From an uncultured Eubacterium sp. (GTDB lineage: Bacteria > Bacillota > Clostridia > Oscillospirales > Acutalibacteraceae): 10,584 bases of DNA. The first letter of the stretch is position 1, and every line of letters starts with the position of its first letter. Location of the stretch: the NCBI GenBank assembly GCA_910577215.1, contig CAJTMQ010000055.1:1-10584 (forward strand), read 5' to 3'. Shown piece by piece: positions 1 to 5,784 of the stretch. The position numbers were made by a program, and so were the translations under genes. Under the pieces are notes generated by a model that was given only the letters and a program-made list of their open reading frames with translations, had not been told where the DNA came from and searched no databases.

Positions 1-1
1 T

Positions 2-21
2 TTAAAGTAAATATACTTTAA
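2..21. repeat. AT-rich inverted repeat at window start
   Basis: Perfect 8-bp arms TTAAAGTA and TACTTTAA are separated by AATA. The stem is pure A/T except for one G-C pair, and no clean T-run follows, so it is weak as a terminator. It lies about 48 bases upstream of the -35 box of the first promoter and could be the tail of an upstream unit or a regulator site. Apart from this and the promoter, nothing is seen in 1-133. Confidence 0.3.
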
Positions 22-68
22 TTATATTCTATAATATCTTCAGGATTTAAGCAAGAAGAATTTTTGTA

Positions 69-97
69 TTGAATTTACCGAATATGTTTGTTATAAT
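69..97 (+). promoter_or_regulatory. Sigma-A type promoter with extended -10
   Basis: TTGAAT (69-74), a 17-base spacer and TATAAT (92-97), with TGT directly before the -10 (89-91) giving an extended -10. Transcription should start near 102-105, leaving a leader of about 30 bases before the ATG at 134. This is a strong match to the housekeeping consensus and drives the two-gene membrane operon. Confidence 0.8.
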
Positions 98-133
98 TCT
101 ACAGAAATACTATATATTTAGGAGGATATCAAA

Positions 134-547
134 ATGGCTTGTTTTGTTGTTCCGGCAGCAGAGGCAATTCTTGTTACCGCTGTTGCTTATTCATTAAAAA
201 AGAAAGAGATGAAGCTTTCCGCTTTGAAAATTGATGGTGTTCAAACACCTGATTTCAGCGAAGAGCCAAAAAAAATTAAATGGTCACGCAAATTAAGCTG
301 GCTTGCAGGTCTTTTATGGGGCGGTGTGTTCCTTCTTGCATTTGAGCATTTGTGGCACGGAGAGGTTGTTCCGTTTCCGCCGTTTTTAACTGCTATGTTT
401 AGTCCTGAGGATACGCACGCAATGCTGTTTGAAATGGCAACAGTAGGCACGGCAATGAGTGCGGCTGTTACAGCTGTGTGGGGTGCTGTTGTTGCTTTTG
501 CAGATGCAAAGGTTAAGCTGCTCAGAAAAGCTGCTGCAAATAAATAA
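134..547 (+). CDS. Small membrane protein of unknown function
   Basis: A 137-residue protein whose family function I cannot name. The start is firm: AGGAGG at 120-125 sits 8 bases before ATG. Likely membrane segments are residues 4-21, about 55-71 and about 103-124. Between the first two is a charged stretch (22-54) rich in Lys. After the second comes a motif containing F70-E71-H72, W74-H75-G76-E77 and two prolines, then a short acidic loop (P91-E92-D93-T94-H95). The three histidines and nearby acids beside membrane helices could bind a metal or cofactor, but that is speculation. The tail is basic (KVKLLRKAAANK), suggesting a cytoplasmic C-terminus. From memory, similar proteins of unknown function occur in other gut Clostridia. 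The gene is followed 13 bases later by another membrane gene, with which it almost surely forms an operon. Confidence 0.85.
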   Translation: MACFVVPAAEAILVTAVAYSLKKKEMKLSALKIDGVQTPDFSEEPKKIKWSRKLSWLAGLLWGGVFLLAFEHLWHGEVVPFPPFLTAMFSPEDTHAMLFEMATVGTAMSAAVTAVWGAVVAFADAKVKLLRKAAANK

Positions 548-560
548 GGAGCTTTAAGTT

Positions 561-872
561 ATGTGTTTATTGATAACCCTTATTGCCGCAATTATAAGCA
601 CCCTTGTATGGTATACGCACGCTGAAAAGGATATTTACAAAATAAAATATCTGTGCTTTATGTTCGGCGGTGCATCTGTAATGTGGTTTATTGATGCGGT
701 GTTTGAGTATGCTGAACTTGGTGCAGAGTATTTTGCTCCGTCGGCACAGGAAATGGTAAATGATGCTTTTCTCGGCATTTCCGTTGTTGTGCTCGGGCTT
801 CTTGCATGGCTTGTTATTCTTCTTGTTAAAGACCCCAAGGGTGCTTTCAAAAAGCTGCTTATGAAAAAATAA
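561..872 (+). CDS. Small membrane protein of unknown function
   Basis: A 103-residue protein with three probable membrane helices: residues 1-18, about 30-50 and about 70-90. The ribosome binding site AAGGAG (546-551) overlaps the stop codon of the preceding gene and lies 9 bases before ATG, which suggests coordinated translation. A short polar loop (19-29) joins helices 1 and 2, an acidic loop with Glu and Asp residues (about 45-68) joins helices 2 and 3, and the C-terminus is strongly basic (DPKGAFKKLLMKK), probably cytoplasmic. No catalytic motif or known family is recognised. Size, topology and pairing with the preceding gene suggest the two products form a membrane complex, which is inference. 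A terminator follows 17 bases after the stop. Confidence 0.82.
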   Translation: MCLLITLIAAIISTLVWYTHAEKDIYKIKYLCFMFGGASVMWFIDAVFEYAELGAEYFAPSAQEMVNDAFLGISVVVLGLLAWLVILLVKDPKGAFKKLLMKK

Positions 873-888
873 TATTTAGTGAATTAAG

Positions 889-912
889 AGAACGGTTCTG
901 CCGTTCTTTTTT
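889..912 (+). terminator. Rho-independent terminator of the membrane gene pair
   Basis: Stem AGAACGG (889-895), loop TTCTG, stem CCGTTCT (901-907), running into a six-T run (907-912). It closes the + strand two-gene operon. Confidence 0.85.
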
Positions 913-940
913 GTGTTTCATTTATAAAACCGTTTACAGA

Positions 941-986
941 GAAAAAGTAAGGGCAGTCCAAAGACTGCCCTTTTGTTTACTTTTTC
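941..986. terminator. Shared hairpin terminator at the 3' end of the GH3 gene
   Basis: The inner stem GGGCAGTC (951-958), loop CAAA and GACTGCCC (963-970) form a GC-rich hairpin. On the - strand it follows the GH3 stop codon (977-979) and runs into TTACTTTTTC. On the + strand it is followed by TTTTGTTT. An outer 10-bp arm (941-950 with 977-986) also pairs perfectly, separated from the inner stem by a six-base bulge on one side; this arm includes the last GH3 codons and the stop. It probably terminates GH3 transcription and backs up the + strand terminator at 889-912. Confidence 0.75.
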
Positions 987-3424
987 AATCTATCCATTGC
1001 CGTTGATTTCATTGCAAAACGAAGCACATTTTTGGCACAATACTGCATTTCCCCAAGGGTAATTCCGTTTTCTTTGCCGTAGGTTTTAAGCAGTGTTCCG
1101 TCACTCTTGTGCTTGCCTGCCCTTTTTCCGCCCGGCATAAGCACATCAACACACGCTCTTACACGGTAAGCATTGTCACGGATATTGGGAAATTCAGGAC
1201 TTTTTCTGTATTGCATCCACCAGTCTGTAATAACACAGCCGTCAAAGCCCCATTCACCGCGGAGAATCCTTCTGCAAAGCTCATAATTATAATGACCGTA
1301 AACACCGTTTATAAGATTATATGAGGTCATAATATTCTGCGGCTTTGCTTCCTTAACACAGATTTCAAAGCCTTTCAGATAAATTTCTCTTAATGCACGC
1401 TCGGAAAGGCGTGAATCATTTGAATTTCTGCGAAATTCCTGATTATTGCAGGCAAAGTGCTTGGGGCAGGCTGAAACACCTGTTTTCTGCAAGCCTTTAA
1501 CTGCTGCGGCTGCAATTTTTCCCGTTACATACGGATCCTCGGAATAATATTCAAAGTTTCTGCCGCAAAGCGGGTTTCTGTGAATATTCATTCCCGGTGC
1601 AAGCAGAATATCGGATTTCTTTTCAAGCATTTCCTTGCCGACCGCTTCATACAACTCTTCAACGAGCTTTTCATCAAAGGAGCAGGCAAGAAGTGTTCCG
1701 ATAGGAATCAGTGAACAGCAGGCTTTAAGACGAATACCTGACGGACCGTCCGTAGTGGTAACAGCAGGAACACCCTTATCACGAAGGGATGGCAGAACTC
1801 CGCCATAGGTTCCCGCATTGCCCTCTGCACCGAGCGGGCTGTTCATAATATATGCACCTCTTGTAATTGCTTCAAGCTCCTCCAAATCAAGCTGTGCAAC
1901 GAAATCATCAAGGCTGATTTCACCCGATTTAACCTGCGATAGCTTATAGCCCTTATCACCTGTATACTCAACACCCTTCGGCAGATTTGTAAGAATAATA
2001 TCTTTAAGCTTTGTTGTTGCAGTGCTTACTGCGGTTTTAGCTACTATTCTTTTGCCGTTTTCTTCCCTTGCAGTGAAAATATCAAAGCTTTCTTTCGGTG
2101 CAGCTGCCTCTTCAAGCTGCTCTGAAACAACCGTTTCAGACTGATGATAGGCATGCACCTTTTCTGTATCCCTTACATTATTTCCGATATAAAAGCCGTA
2201 TTCACCCTTTTCAATTACATAGGCAGATTTATTGCCTGTTTTGCCGCTGTCATCATAAGAAGCAAGCTGCCGCTTTGAAACATAAATAGAAACGGTTTCT
2301 TCTTCATTCGGCATAAGACTTTTTGTTTTTGCAAAGCCCGCAAGTATGCGTGACGGATTACCGAGCATACCGCACGGCTTTTCTATATAAAGCTGAACAA
2401 CCTCTTTACCGCTGTGCTTTTCACCGATGTTTTTAACCTTAACCTCAAAGCTGAAACCGTCAGCATCTTCTTTAGCAGAAACAAAATCCATATCAAAAGC
2501 TGTATAAGAAAGACCAAAACCAAATGGATACAGTACATTTTCGGGGTAAAATGTTTCAAACCAACGGTAGCCTACATAGATATCCTCTTCATAATAATTG
2601 AATTTCTTTGCACCAAACGAATTTGCAGACGGGTAATCCTCATAGCATCGTGCGATGGTATCGGTTAATTTACCGCTTGGGGCAACAGCACCCGAAAGCA
2701 AATCCGCAACAGCGTTTCCGCTTTCCATCCCGCCCTGCCACACAAGAAGCACTGCTCCTATTCTGCCGTCAAATTCATCAACAAAGCTCAAATCCATAAT
2801 ACTGCCTATATTGAGCAGAACAACTGTTTTTTCAAAGTGCTTTGTAACAAGGGTCAGCATATTTCGTTCGTTATCATTCAGATAAAAGCTGCCCTTTTCA
2901 AGAGCATTTTCCCTATCCTCACCCGAAGACCTGCCTATGCAGACAACTGCACAGTCAGAAACCTCTGCAGCATTCTTAACAATGCCCTCATCCAGCGGCA
3001 TATCCGGATAACAGCGGGGCCAATGCCCCCAGAAGCCGTGGTCAATAGGGTTTTCTTCGTTCCATTTTTCATAAATGTTCAAAAGATTGGTGTTAAGGCT
3101 TATACCTTTACAGTTTTTCAAACCATCAACAAGATGAACCGCATACGGTTTATTCACATCACCGCCCGAGCCGTAGCCTGTATAAAACCATTCAAGCTGC
3201 ACTCTGCCGAAAAGGGACACTGTTGTGCCGTTTTCCAATGGCAAAATATTGTTATTTTTAAGAAGCACTGCTCCCTCAGCTGCTGCTTTTCTTAATATTT
3301 CAGGCATACCCGCAGTAATTACCTTAGGCTCAGATTTTCGTTCAGTTTCATCCTGTGCAAGTCCGCCTATTTTAGATGCAACCTTCATAGCCGTATTCAC
3401 TATTTTCGTTGTTATTGATGACAT
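977..3424 (-). CDS. Glycoside hydrolase family 3 beta-glycosidase, permuted domain order
   Basis: An 815-residue enzyme that should hydrolyse beta-linked glucosides or xylosides with retention of configuration. Its domains are in reverse order to most GH3 enzymes. The alpha/beta sandwich domain comes first (about 41-310: start LRKAAAEGAVLLKNN, GRSSGEDREN at 164-173 with likely acid/base Glu169, LLVWQGG, PSGKL, and YPFGFGLSYT). A fibronectin-III-like domain follows (about 320-420). The TIM-barrel domain is last (about 485-815: TTDGPSGIR at 556-565, GRNFEYYSEDP at 621-631, KHF at 655-657, and VITDWW with predicted nucleophile Asp734). The order matches permuted beta-glucosidases described from Butyrivibrio and Ruminococcus. 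There is no signal peptide, so it is likely cytoplasmic. The start is supported by AAGGGG at 3432-3437. It appears monocistronic, with hairpins on both sides. Substrate cannot be fixed from sequence. Confidence 0.93.
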   Translation of the reverse strand: MSSITTKIVNTAMKVASKIGGLAQDETERKSEPKVITAGMPEILRKAAAEGAVLLKNNNILPLENGTTVSLFGRVQLEWFYTGYGSGGDVNKPYAVHLVDGLKNCKGISLNTNLLNIYEKWNEENPIDHGFWGHWPRCYPDMPLDEGIVKNAAEVSDCAVVCIGRSSGEDRENALEKGSFYLNDNERNMLTLVTKHFEKTVVLLNIGSIMDLSFVDEFDGRIGAVLLVWQGGMESGNAVADLLSGAVAPSGKLTDTIARCYEDYPSANSFGAKKFNYYEEDIYVGYRWFETFYPENVLYPFGFGLSYTAFDMDFVSAKEDADGFSFEVKVKNIGEKHSGKEVVQLYIEKPCGMLGNPSRILAGFAKTKSLMPNEEETVSIYVSKRQLASYDDSGKTGNKSAYVIEKGEYGFYIGNNVRDTEKVHAYHQSETVVSEQLEEAAAPKESFDIFTAREENGKRIVAKTAVSTATTKLKDIILTNLPKGVEYTGDKGYKLSQVKSGEISLDDFVAQLDLEELEAITRGAYIMNSPLGAEGNAGTYGGVLPSLRDKGVPAVTTTDGPSGIRLKACCSLIPIGTLLACSFDEKLVEELYEAVGKEMLEKKSDILLAPGMNIHRNPLCGRNFEYYSEDPYVTGKIAAAAVKGLQKTGVSACPKHFACNNQEFRRNSNDSRLSERALREIYLKGFEICVKEAKPQNIMTSYNLINGVYGHYNYELCRRILRGEWGFDGCVITDWWMQYRKSPEFPNIRDNAYRVRACVDVLMPGGKRAGKHKSDGTLLKTYGKENGITLGEMQYCAKNVLRFAMKSTAMDRLKK

Positions 3425-3453
3425 AAAAACACCCCTTATGATTTTATATTTTC

Positions 3454-3482
3454 ATTGTAACATAAAACATGTAAATGCGAAA
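3454..3482 (-). promoter_or_regulatory. Likely promoter of the GH3 gene
   Basis: On the - strand, TACAAT (3454-3459) is preceded by TGT, giving an extended -10. At 17-base spacing the -35 position reads TTTCGC (3477-3482), a poor match. The start would be near 3447, about 23 bases before the ATG. It sits between the regulator's terminator and the GH3 gene, where a promoter is needed. Confidence 0.45.
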
Positions 3483-3515
3483 GAAAAAATTAAACAGGGG
3501 CTTTCCCCTGTTTAA
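3483..3515 (-). terminator. Rho-independent terminator of the XRE regulator gene
   Basis: The 11-bp stem (3490-3500 with 3505-3515, GC-rich CAGGGG/CCCCTG core) has a four-base loop. On the - strand it runs into TTTAATTTTTTCTTT. It starts 10 bases past the regulator's stop and separates its transcript from that of GH3. Confidence 0.88.
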
Positions 3516-3524
3516 ATCAATCCT

Positions 3525-3749
3525 TTAAGCTTTATTGAGCGGCAGCGGCTTATCCGTGAAACCAAGTATATACTCGGGACGAATATTATAAAACTCACAA
3601 AGCTTAATAATATCCTCAACCGTAAATTTATACCTTTTATTTTCAAGATTGGCATAGGCAGACCTTGATCTGTTAAGCACACGTGCCACATCTTCCTGCT
3701 TTAAATCTCTATCCTGCCTTAAAGCAACAATTCTATCAACATAATTCAT
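3525..3749 (-). CDS. XRE-family helix-turn-helix transcriptional regulator
   Basis: A 74-residue, single-domain DNA-binding protein of the Cro/C1 (XRE, HTH_3) type. Helix 2 is about residues 17-25 (KQEDVARVL) and the recognition helix about 28-38 (SRSAYANLENK). Further helices contain VEDIIKLCEFYNI and the family-typical PEYILG stretch near 58-63. There is no ligand or dimerisation domain beyond the fold, so it probably binds as a dimer to an inverted repeat. Start support: AAGGGTGAG just upstream (3753-3761). The gene is transcribed divergently from the ABC transporter pair, with 256 bases between the start codons. This gap holds the TTGACA/TATGAT promoter and an overlapping perfect palindrome, so it plausibly controls the transporter, itself, or both. 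Control of GH3, which lies downstream on the same strand, is possible but has less support. Confidence 0.9.
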   Translation of the reverse strand: MNYVDRIVALRQDRDLKQEDVARVLNRSRSAYANLENKRYKFTVEDIIKLCEFYNIRPEYILGFTDKPLPLNKA

Positions 3750-3833
3750 ACACTCACCCTTAGCAAACGAAAAAATTTGAAAAAGCCTAAGAAGTTTTTA
3801 AGCAAATTTTTATGTTTTCGCTTAGTTAGTTTT

Positions 3834-3839
3834 ATAATA
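3834..3839 (-). promoter_or_regulatory. Possible -10 box for the XRE regulator gene
   Basis: On the - strand TATTAT lies 84 bases upstream of the regulator ATG. The 17-base position upstream reads AAAAAA rather than a -35 consensus, so the assignment is weak. The rest of 3750-3860 is very AT-rich with no other clear signal. Confidence 0.25.
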
Positions 3840-3864
3840 CCTTCTTTAGAAAAAAATTTTTTGT

Positions 3865-3885
3865 AATGTTTGTAAAACAAACATT
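3865..3885. promoter_or_regulatory. Perfect palindrome overlapping a -35 box; candidate operator
   Basis: Arms AATGTTTGT (3865-3873) and ACAAACATT (3877-3885) are exact inverted repeats separated by AAA. The right arm shares its last two bases with the TTGACA -35 box (3884-3889). A further half-site AAACATT lies in the spacer at 3897-3903, and ACAAACA (3972-3978) and AAACATT (3981-3987) lie just before the ABC gene's ribosome binding site. The placement suits a repressor of the ABC operon; the XRE protein encoded next door is the obvious candidate, by inference. Confidence 0.6.
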
Positions 3886-3912
3886 GACAAAGAAATAAAC
3901 ATTATGTATGAT
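3884..3912 (+). promoter_or_regulatory. Near-consensus sigma-A promoter of the ABC exporter operon
   Basis: TTGACA (3884-3889), exactly 17 bases, then TATGAT (3907-3912). Transcription should start near 3919, leaving a leader of about 87 bases before the ATG at 4006. Such a strong promoter usually implies repression, in keeping with the palindrome over the -35 box. The leader contains an imperfect palindrome at 3921-3934 and no recognised riboswitch. Confidence 0.8.
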
Positions 3913-3992
3913 GATATTGTGACGGTTAACAGTCCCCCTCTGTTCGTTCACTTCCCCACTGCAATTCGTAAACAAACAGGAAACATTTAATT

Positions 3993-3997
3993 GAGGG
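3993..3997 (+). promoter_or_regulatory. Ribosome binding site that sets the first ABC gene start
   Basis: GAGGG lies 8 bases before ATG at 4006. The frame is open back to a TTG at 3991, but using that codon would place this site inside the coding region. The ATG start is therefore preferred, although AGGAAA (3978-3983) could serve the TTG. Confidence 0.7.
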
Positions 3998-4005
3998 TAA
4001 AAATT

Positions 4006-5784
4006 ATGATTAAAAACATCAAATATATGCTTTCCAACTGGATAGCATGGGATAAGAAAAGTCTTGTATTTTTCTTCATCCGAGTTCCTGCACTTGTACT
4101 CCAGCCAATTGTTACCGCATACATACCAAAGGCAATGATTGACTGCATTAATGACGGGGTTACAACAGAAAGACTTATTCTTGTTATTGCACTTTTAAGC
4201 CTGCTGCTCACGCTTACAATATGGATGGATCCGTTTATGAGTGAGCTTATCCGCGGCGGAGCAAGAATTGTTCGTATGAGATATGCCGTTATTGCTTTCA
4301 GAAAAAATCTGAAAACAGATTACGTTAATATTGAAAGCCTTGAAAAAAGGGAAATTCAGAAAAGAGCCGAGGATTTTTACGGCGGAAGATGGTCAGGCGG
4401 TGCAAGCTTTATAGACACCTGCAGTCAGTTCTGTGTTTGCATTGTCGGCGTTATTACCTCCTCATTACTGATTTATAAGGTAGATTTCTTTATGATTCTG
4501 CTTATCCTTGCAACCTGTATTGCTCAATTTGCACTTTTGAAAATCATAAATAAAAAAATCAGAGAAAATCTTGACAGCAGATCTAAATTCAGAACCAAGT
4601 TTGACTATTTCTATAAAATGAGCAAAAACACAGACGCCTGTAAAGATATAAGGCTTTACAGCCTTTCGGACTATTTTATAAAAGCTCTCTCGGGTTCGCT
4701 TTATCAGCTTGAGAAAATTATTGCAAAATATACGCATCAATCCGCTGCTTTTGATGTCGTAACGGCTGCACTTAACCTTATTCGCGAAGCAGTGGCATAT
4801 GTTTATCTAGTTTATCTTGTTACTCAGGGCAGGCTTTCCGTTTCTGAATTTATATTTTATTTCGGAATCATCACAGGCTTCTCAAACTGGGTGGTAAACC
4901 TTGTTTTTTCATACTCACAAATTGAAAGATGCTGTAATGAATGCGCAGCATACAGAAATTATATTGACGGTGAAGATACCGCAGATAAGGGCTGTGAATT
5001 TAAAGAAAAAGATATTAAGTCTATAAAATTTACAGATGTAGCCTTTAAATATCCGTCTGCAGAAGAAGAAACACTGAAAAATATTAACCTTGAATTTCAC
5101 GGCGGAGAAAACATTGCAATAGTGGGTGAAAACGGTGCAGGCAAAACAACACTGATAAAGCTGCTTTGCGGATTATACAGCCCAACCGGCGGTGAAATTA
5201 CCGTTAACGGAACAAACACAGCGGAAATTTCAAAGGAAAGCTATTTTGATTTATTTTCTGCAATTTTTCAGGATTATTATTTTCTTCCGATGACTGTTGC
5301 AGAAAATCTGGCTGCCGAAATGAATTATGATAAAGAAAAACTCTATTCAGCGCTTGAAAAGGCAGACATAGCTGATAAAATTAACACATTGGAAAACAAA
5401 GAAAATTCAATGATGGATAAAGAGGTTTACAAAAACGCAGTTGATTTTTCAGGCGGCGAAAAGCAAAAGCTGCTTCTGGCAAAGGCAATTTACAAGAATG
5501 CACCTGTGCTTATTCTTGATGAACCTACTGCCGCCCTTGACCCTATTGCGGAGAACGAACTGTATTTAAAATATAATGAGCTTACAAAGGACAAACTGTC
5601 ATTTTTCATATCGCACAGGCTATCCTCCACCCGATTTTGTGACAGAATTCTTTTTGTTTCGAACGGTCAGATTGCAGAAGAAGGCACACACGAGGAGTTA
5701 ATGGCACGCAAGGGTGCTTATTACAAAATGTATCAGCTTCAGAGCTATTACTACAAGGAGCAGGAGGTGGCTGAAAATGCGTAA
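4006..5784 (+). CDS. ABC exporter half-transporter (permease fused to ATPase), subunit 1
   Basis: 592 residues from the preferred ATG. The N-terminal half is a membrane domain with about six helices (for example about 20-41, 57-73, 143-178 and 250-305). The C-terminal half (about 335-580) is an ATPase with Walker A GENGAGKTT (374-382), Q-loop Gln422, signature FSGGEKQ (from 481), Walker B VLILDEP (501-507) and H-loop His537. The catalytic Glu after Walker B is present, so this site should hydrolyse ATP. The signature is SGGE rather than SGGQ, a common variant. It would act in the cytoplasmic membrane as an exporter of a peptide, drug or lipid-like compound; the substrate is unknown and no precursor peptide gene is seen nearby. 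Its last 8 bases overlap the start of the next gene, also an ABC half-transporter, so the two probably form a heterodimer. Confidence 0.92.
   Translation: MIKNIKYMLSNWIAWDKKSLVFFFIRVPALVLQPIVTAYIPKAMIDCINDGVTTERLILVIALLSLLLTLTIWMDPFMSELIRGGARIVRMRYAVIAFRKNLKTDYVNIESLEKREIQKRAEDFYGGRWSGGASFIDTCSQFCVCIVGVITSSLLIYKVDFFMILLILATCIAQFALLKIINKKIRENLDSRSKFRTKFDYFYKMSKNTDACKDIRLYSLSDYFIKALSGSLYQLEKIIAKYTHQSAAFDVVTAALNLIREAVAYVYLVYLVTQGRLSVSEFIFYFGIITGFSNWVVNLVFSYSQIERCCNECAAYRNYIDGEDTADKGCEFKEKDIKSIKFTDVAFKYPSAEEETLKNINLEFHGGENIAIVGENGAGKTTLIKLLCGLYSPTGGEITVNGTNTAEISKESYFDLFSAIFQDYYFLPMTVAENLAAEMNYDKEKLYSALEKADIADKINTLENKENSMMDKEVYKNAVDFSGGEKQKLLLAKAIYKNAPVLILDEPTAALDPIAENELYLKYNELTKDKLSFFISHRLSSTRFCDRILFVSNGQIAEEGTHEELMARKGAYYKMYQLQSYYYKEQEVAENA
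5761..5784 (+). promoter_or_regulatory. Overlap junction with embedded ribosome binding site
   Basis: The last codons of ABC gene 1 (Q-E-V-A-E-N-A-stop) carry GGAGG, which serves the ATG of ABC gene 2 at 5777. The two coding regions share 8 bases (5777-5784, ATGCGTAA). This predicts translational coupling and balanced subunit amounts. The same arrangement recurs at 9090-9113. Confidence 0.85.

Noticed and set aside
30..35. TATAAT as a second promoter upstream of the first gene
   Set aside because: No -35-like hexamer lies at 16-18 bases upstream, and the promoter at 69-97 is far better and better placed.
2837..3295. 152-codon open frame antisense to the GH3 gene
   Set aside because: It has no ribosome site or promoter and its protein has no recognisable pattern; the GH3 motifs on the other strand explain the sequence.
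3786..3825. CTAAG...CTTAG inverted repeat upstream of the XRE gene
   Set aside because: Arms are only five bases with a 30-base loop in very AT-rich DNA, expected by chance.
3991..4005. TTG start for the first ABC gene, adding five residues
   Set aside because: GAGGG at 3993-3997 is ideally placed for the ATG at 4006 and would fall inside the coding region if TTG were used.
5714..5776. Longer N-terminus of the second ABC protein from an ATG inside the first gene
   Set aside because: The 21 extra residues do not look like exporter sequence, lack a ribosome site and overlap the first gene's coding region. GGAGG at 5763-5767 points to 5777.
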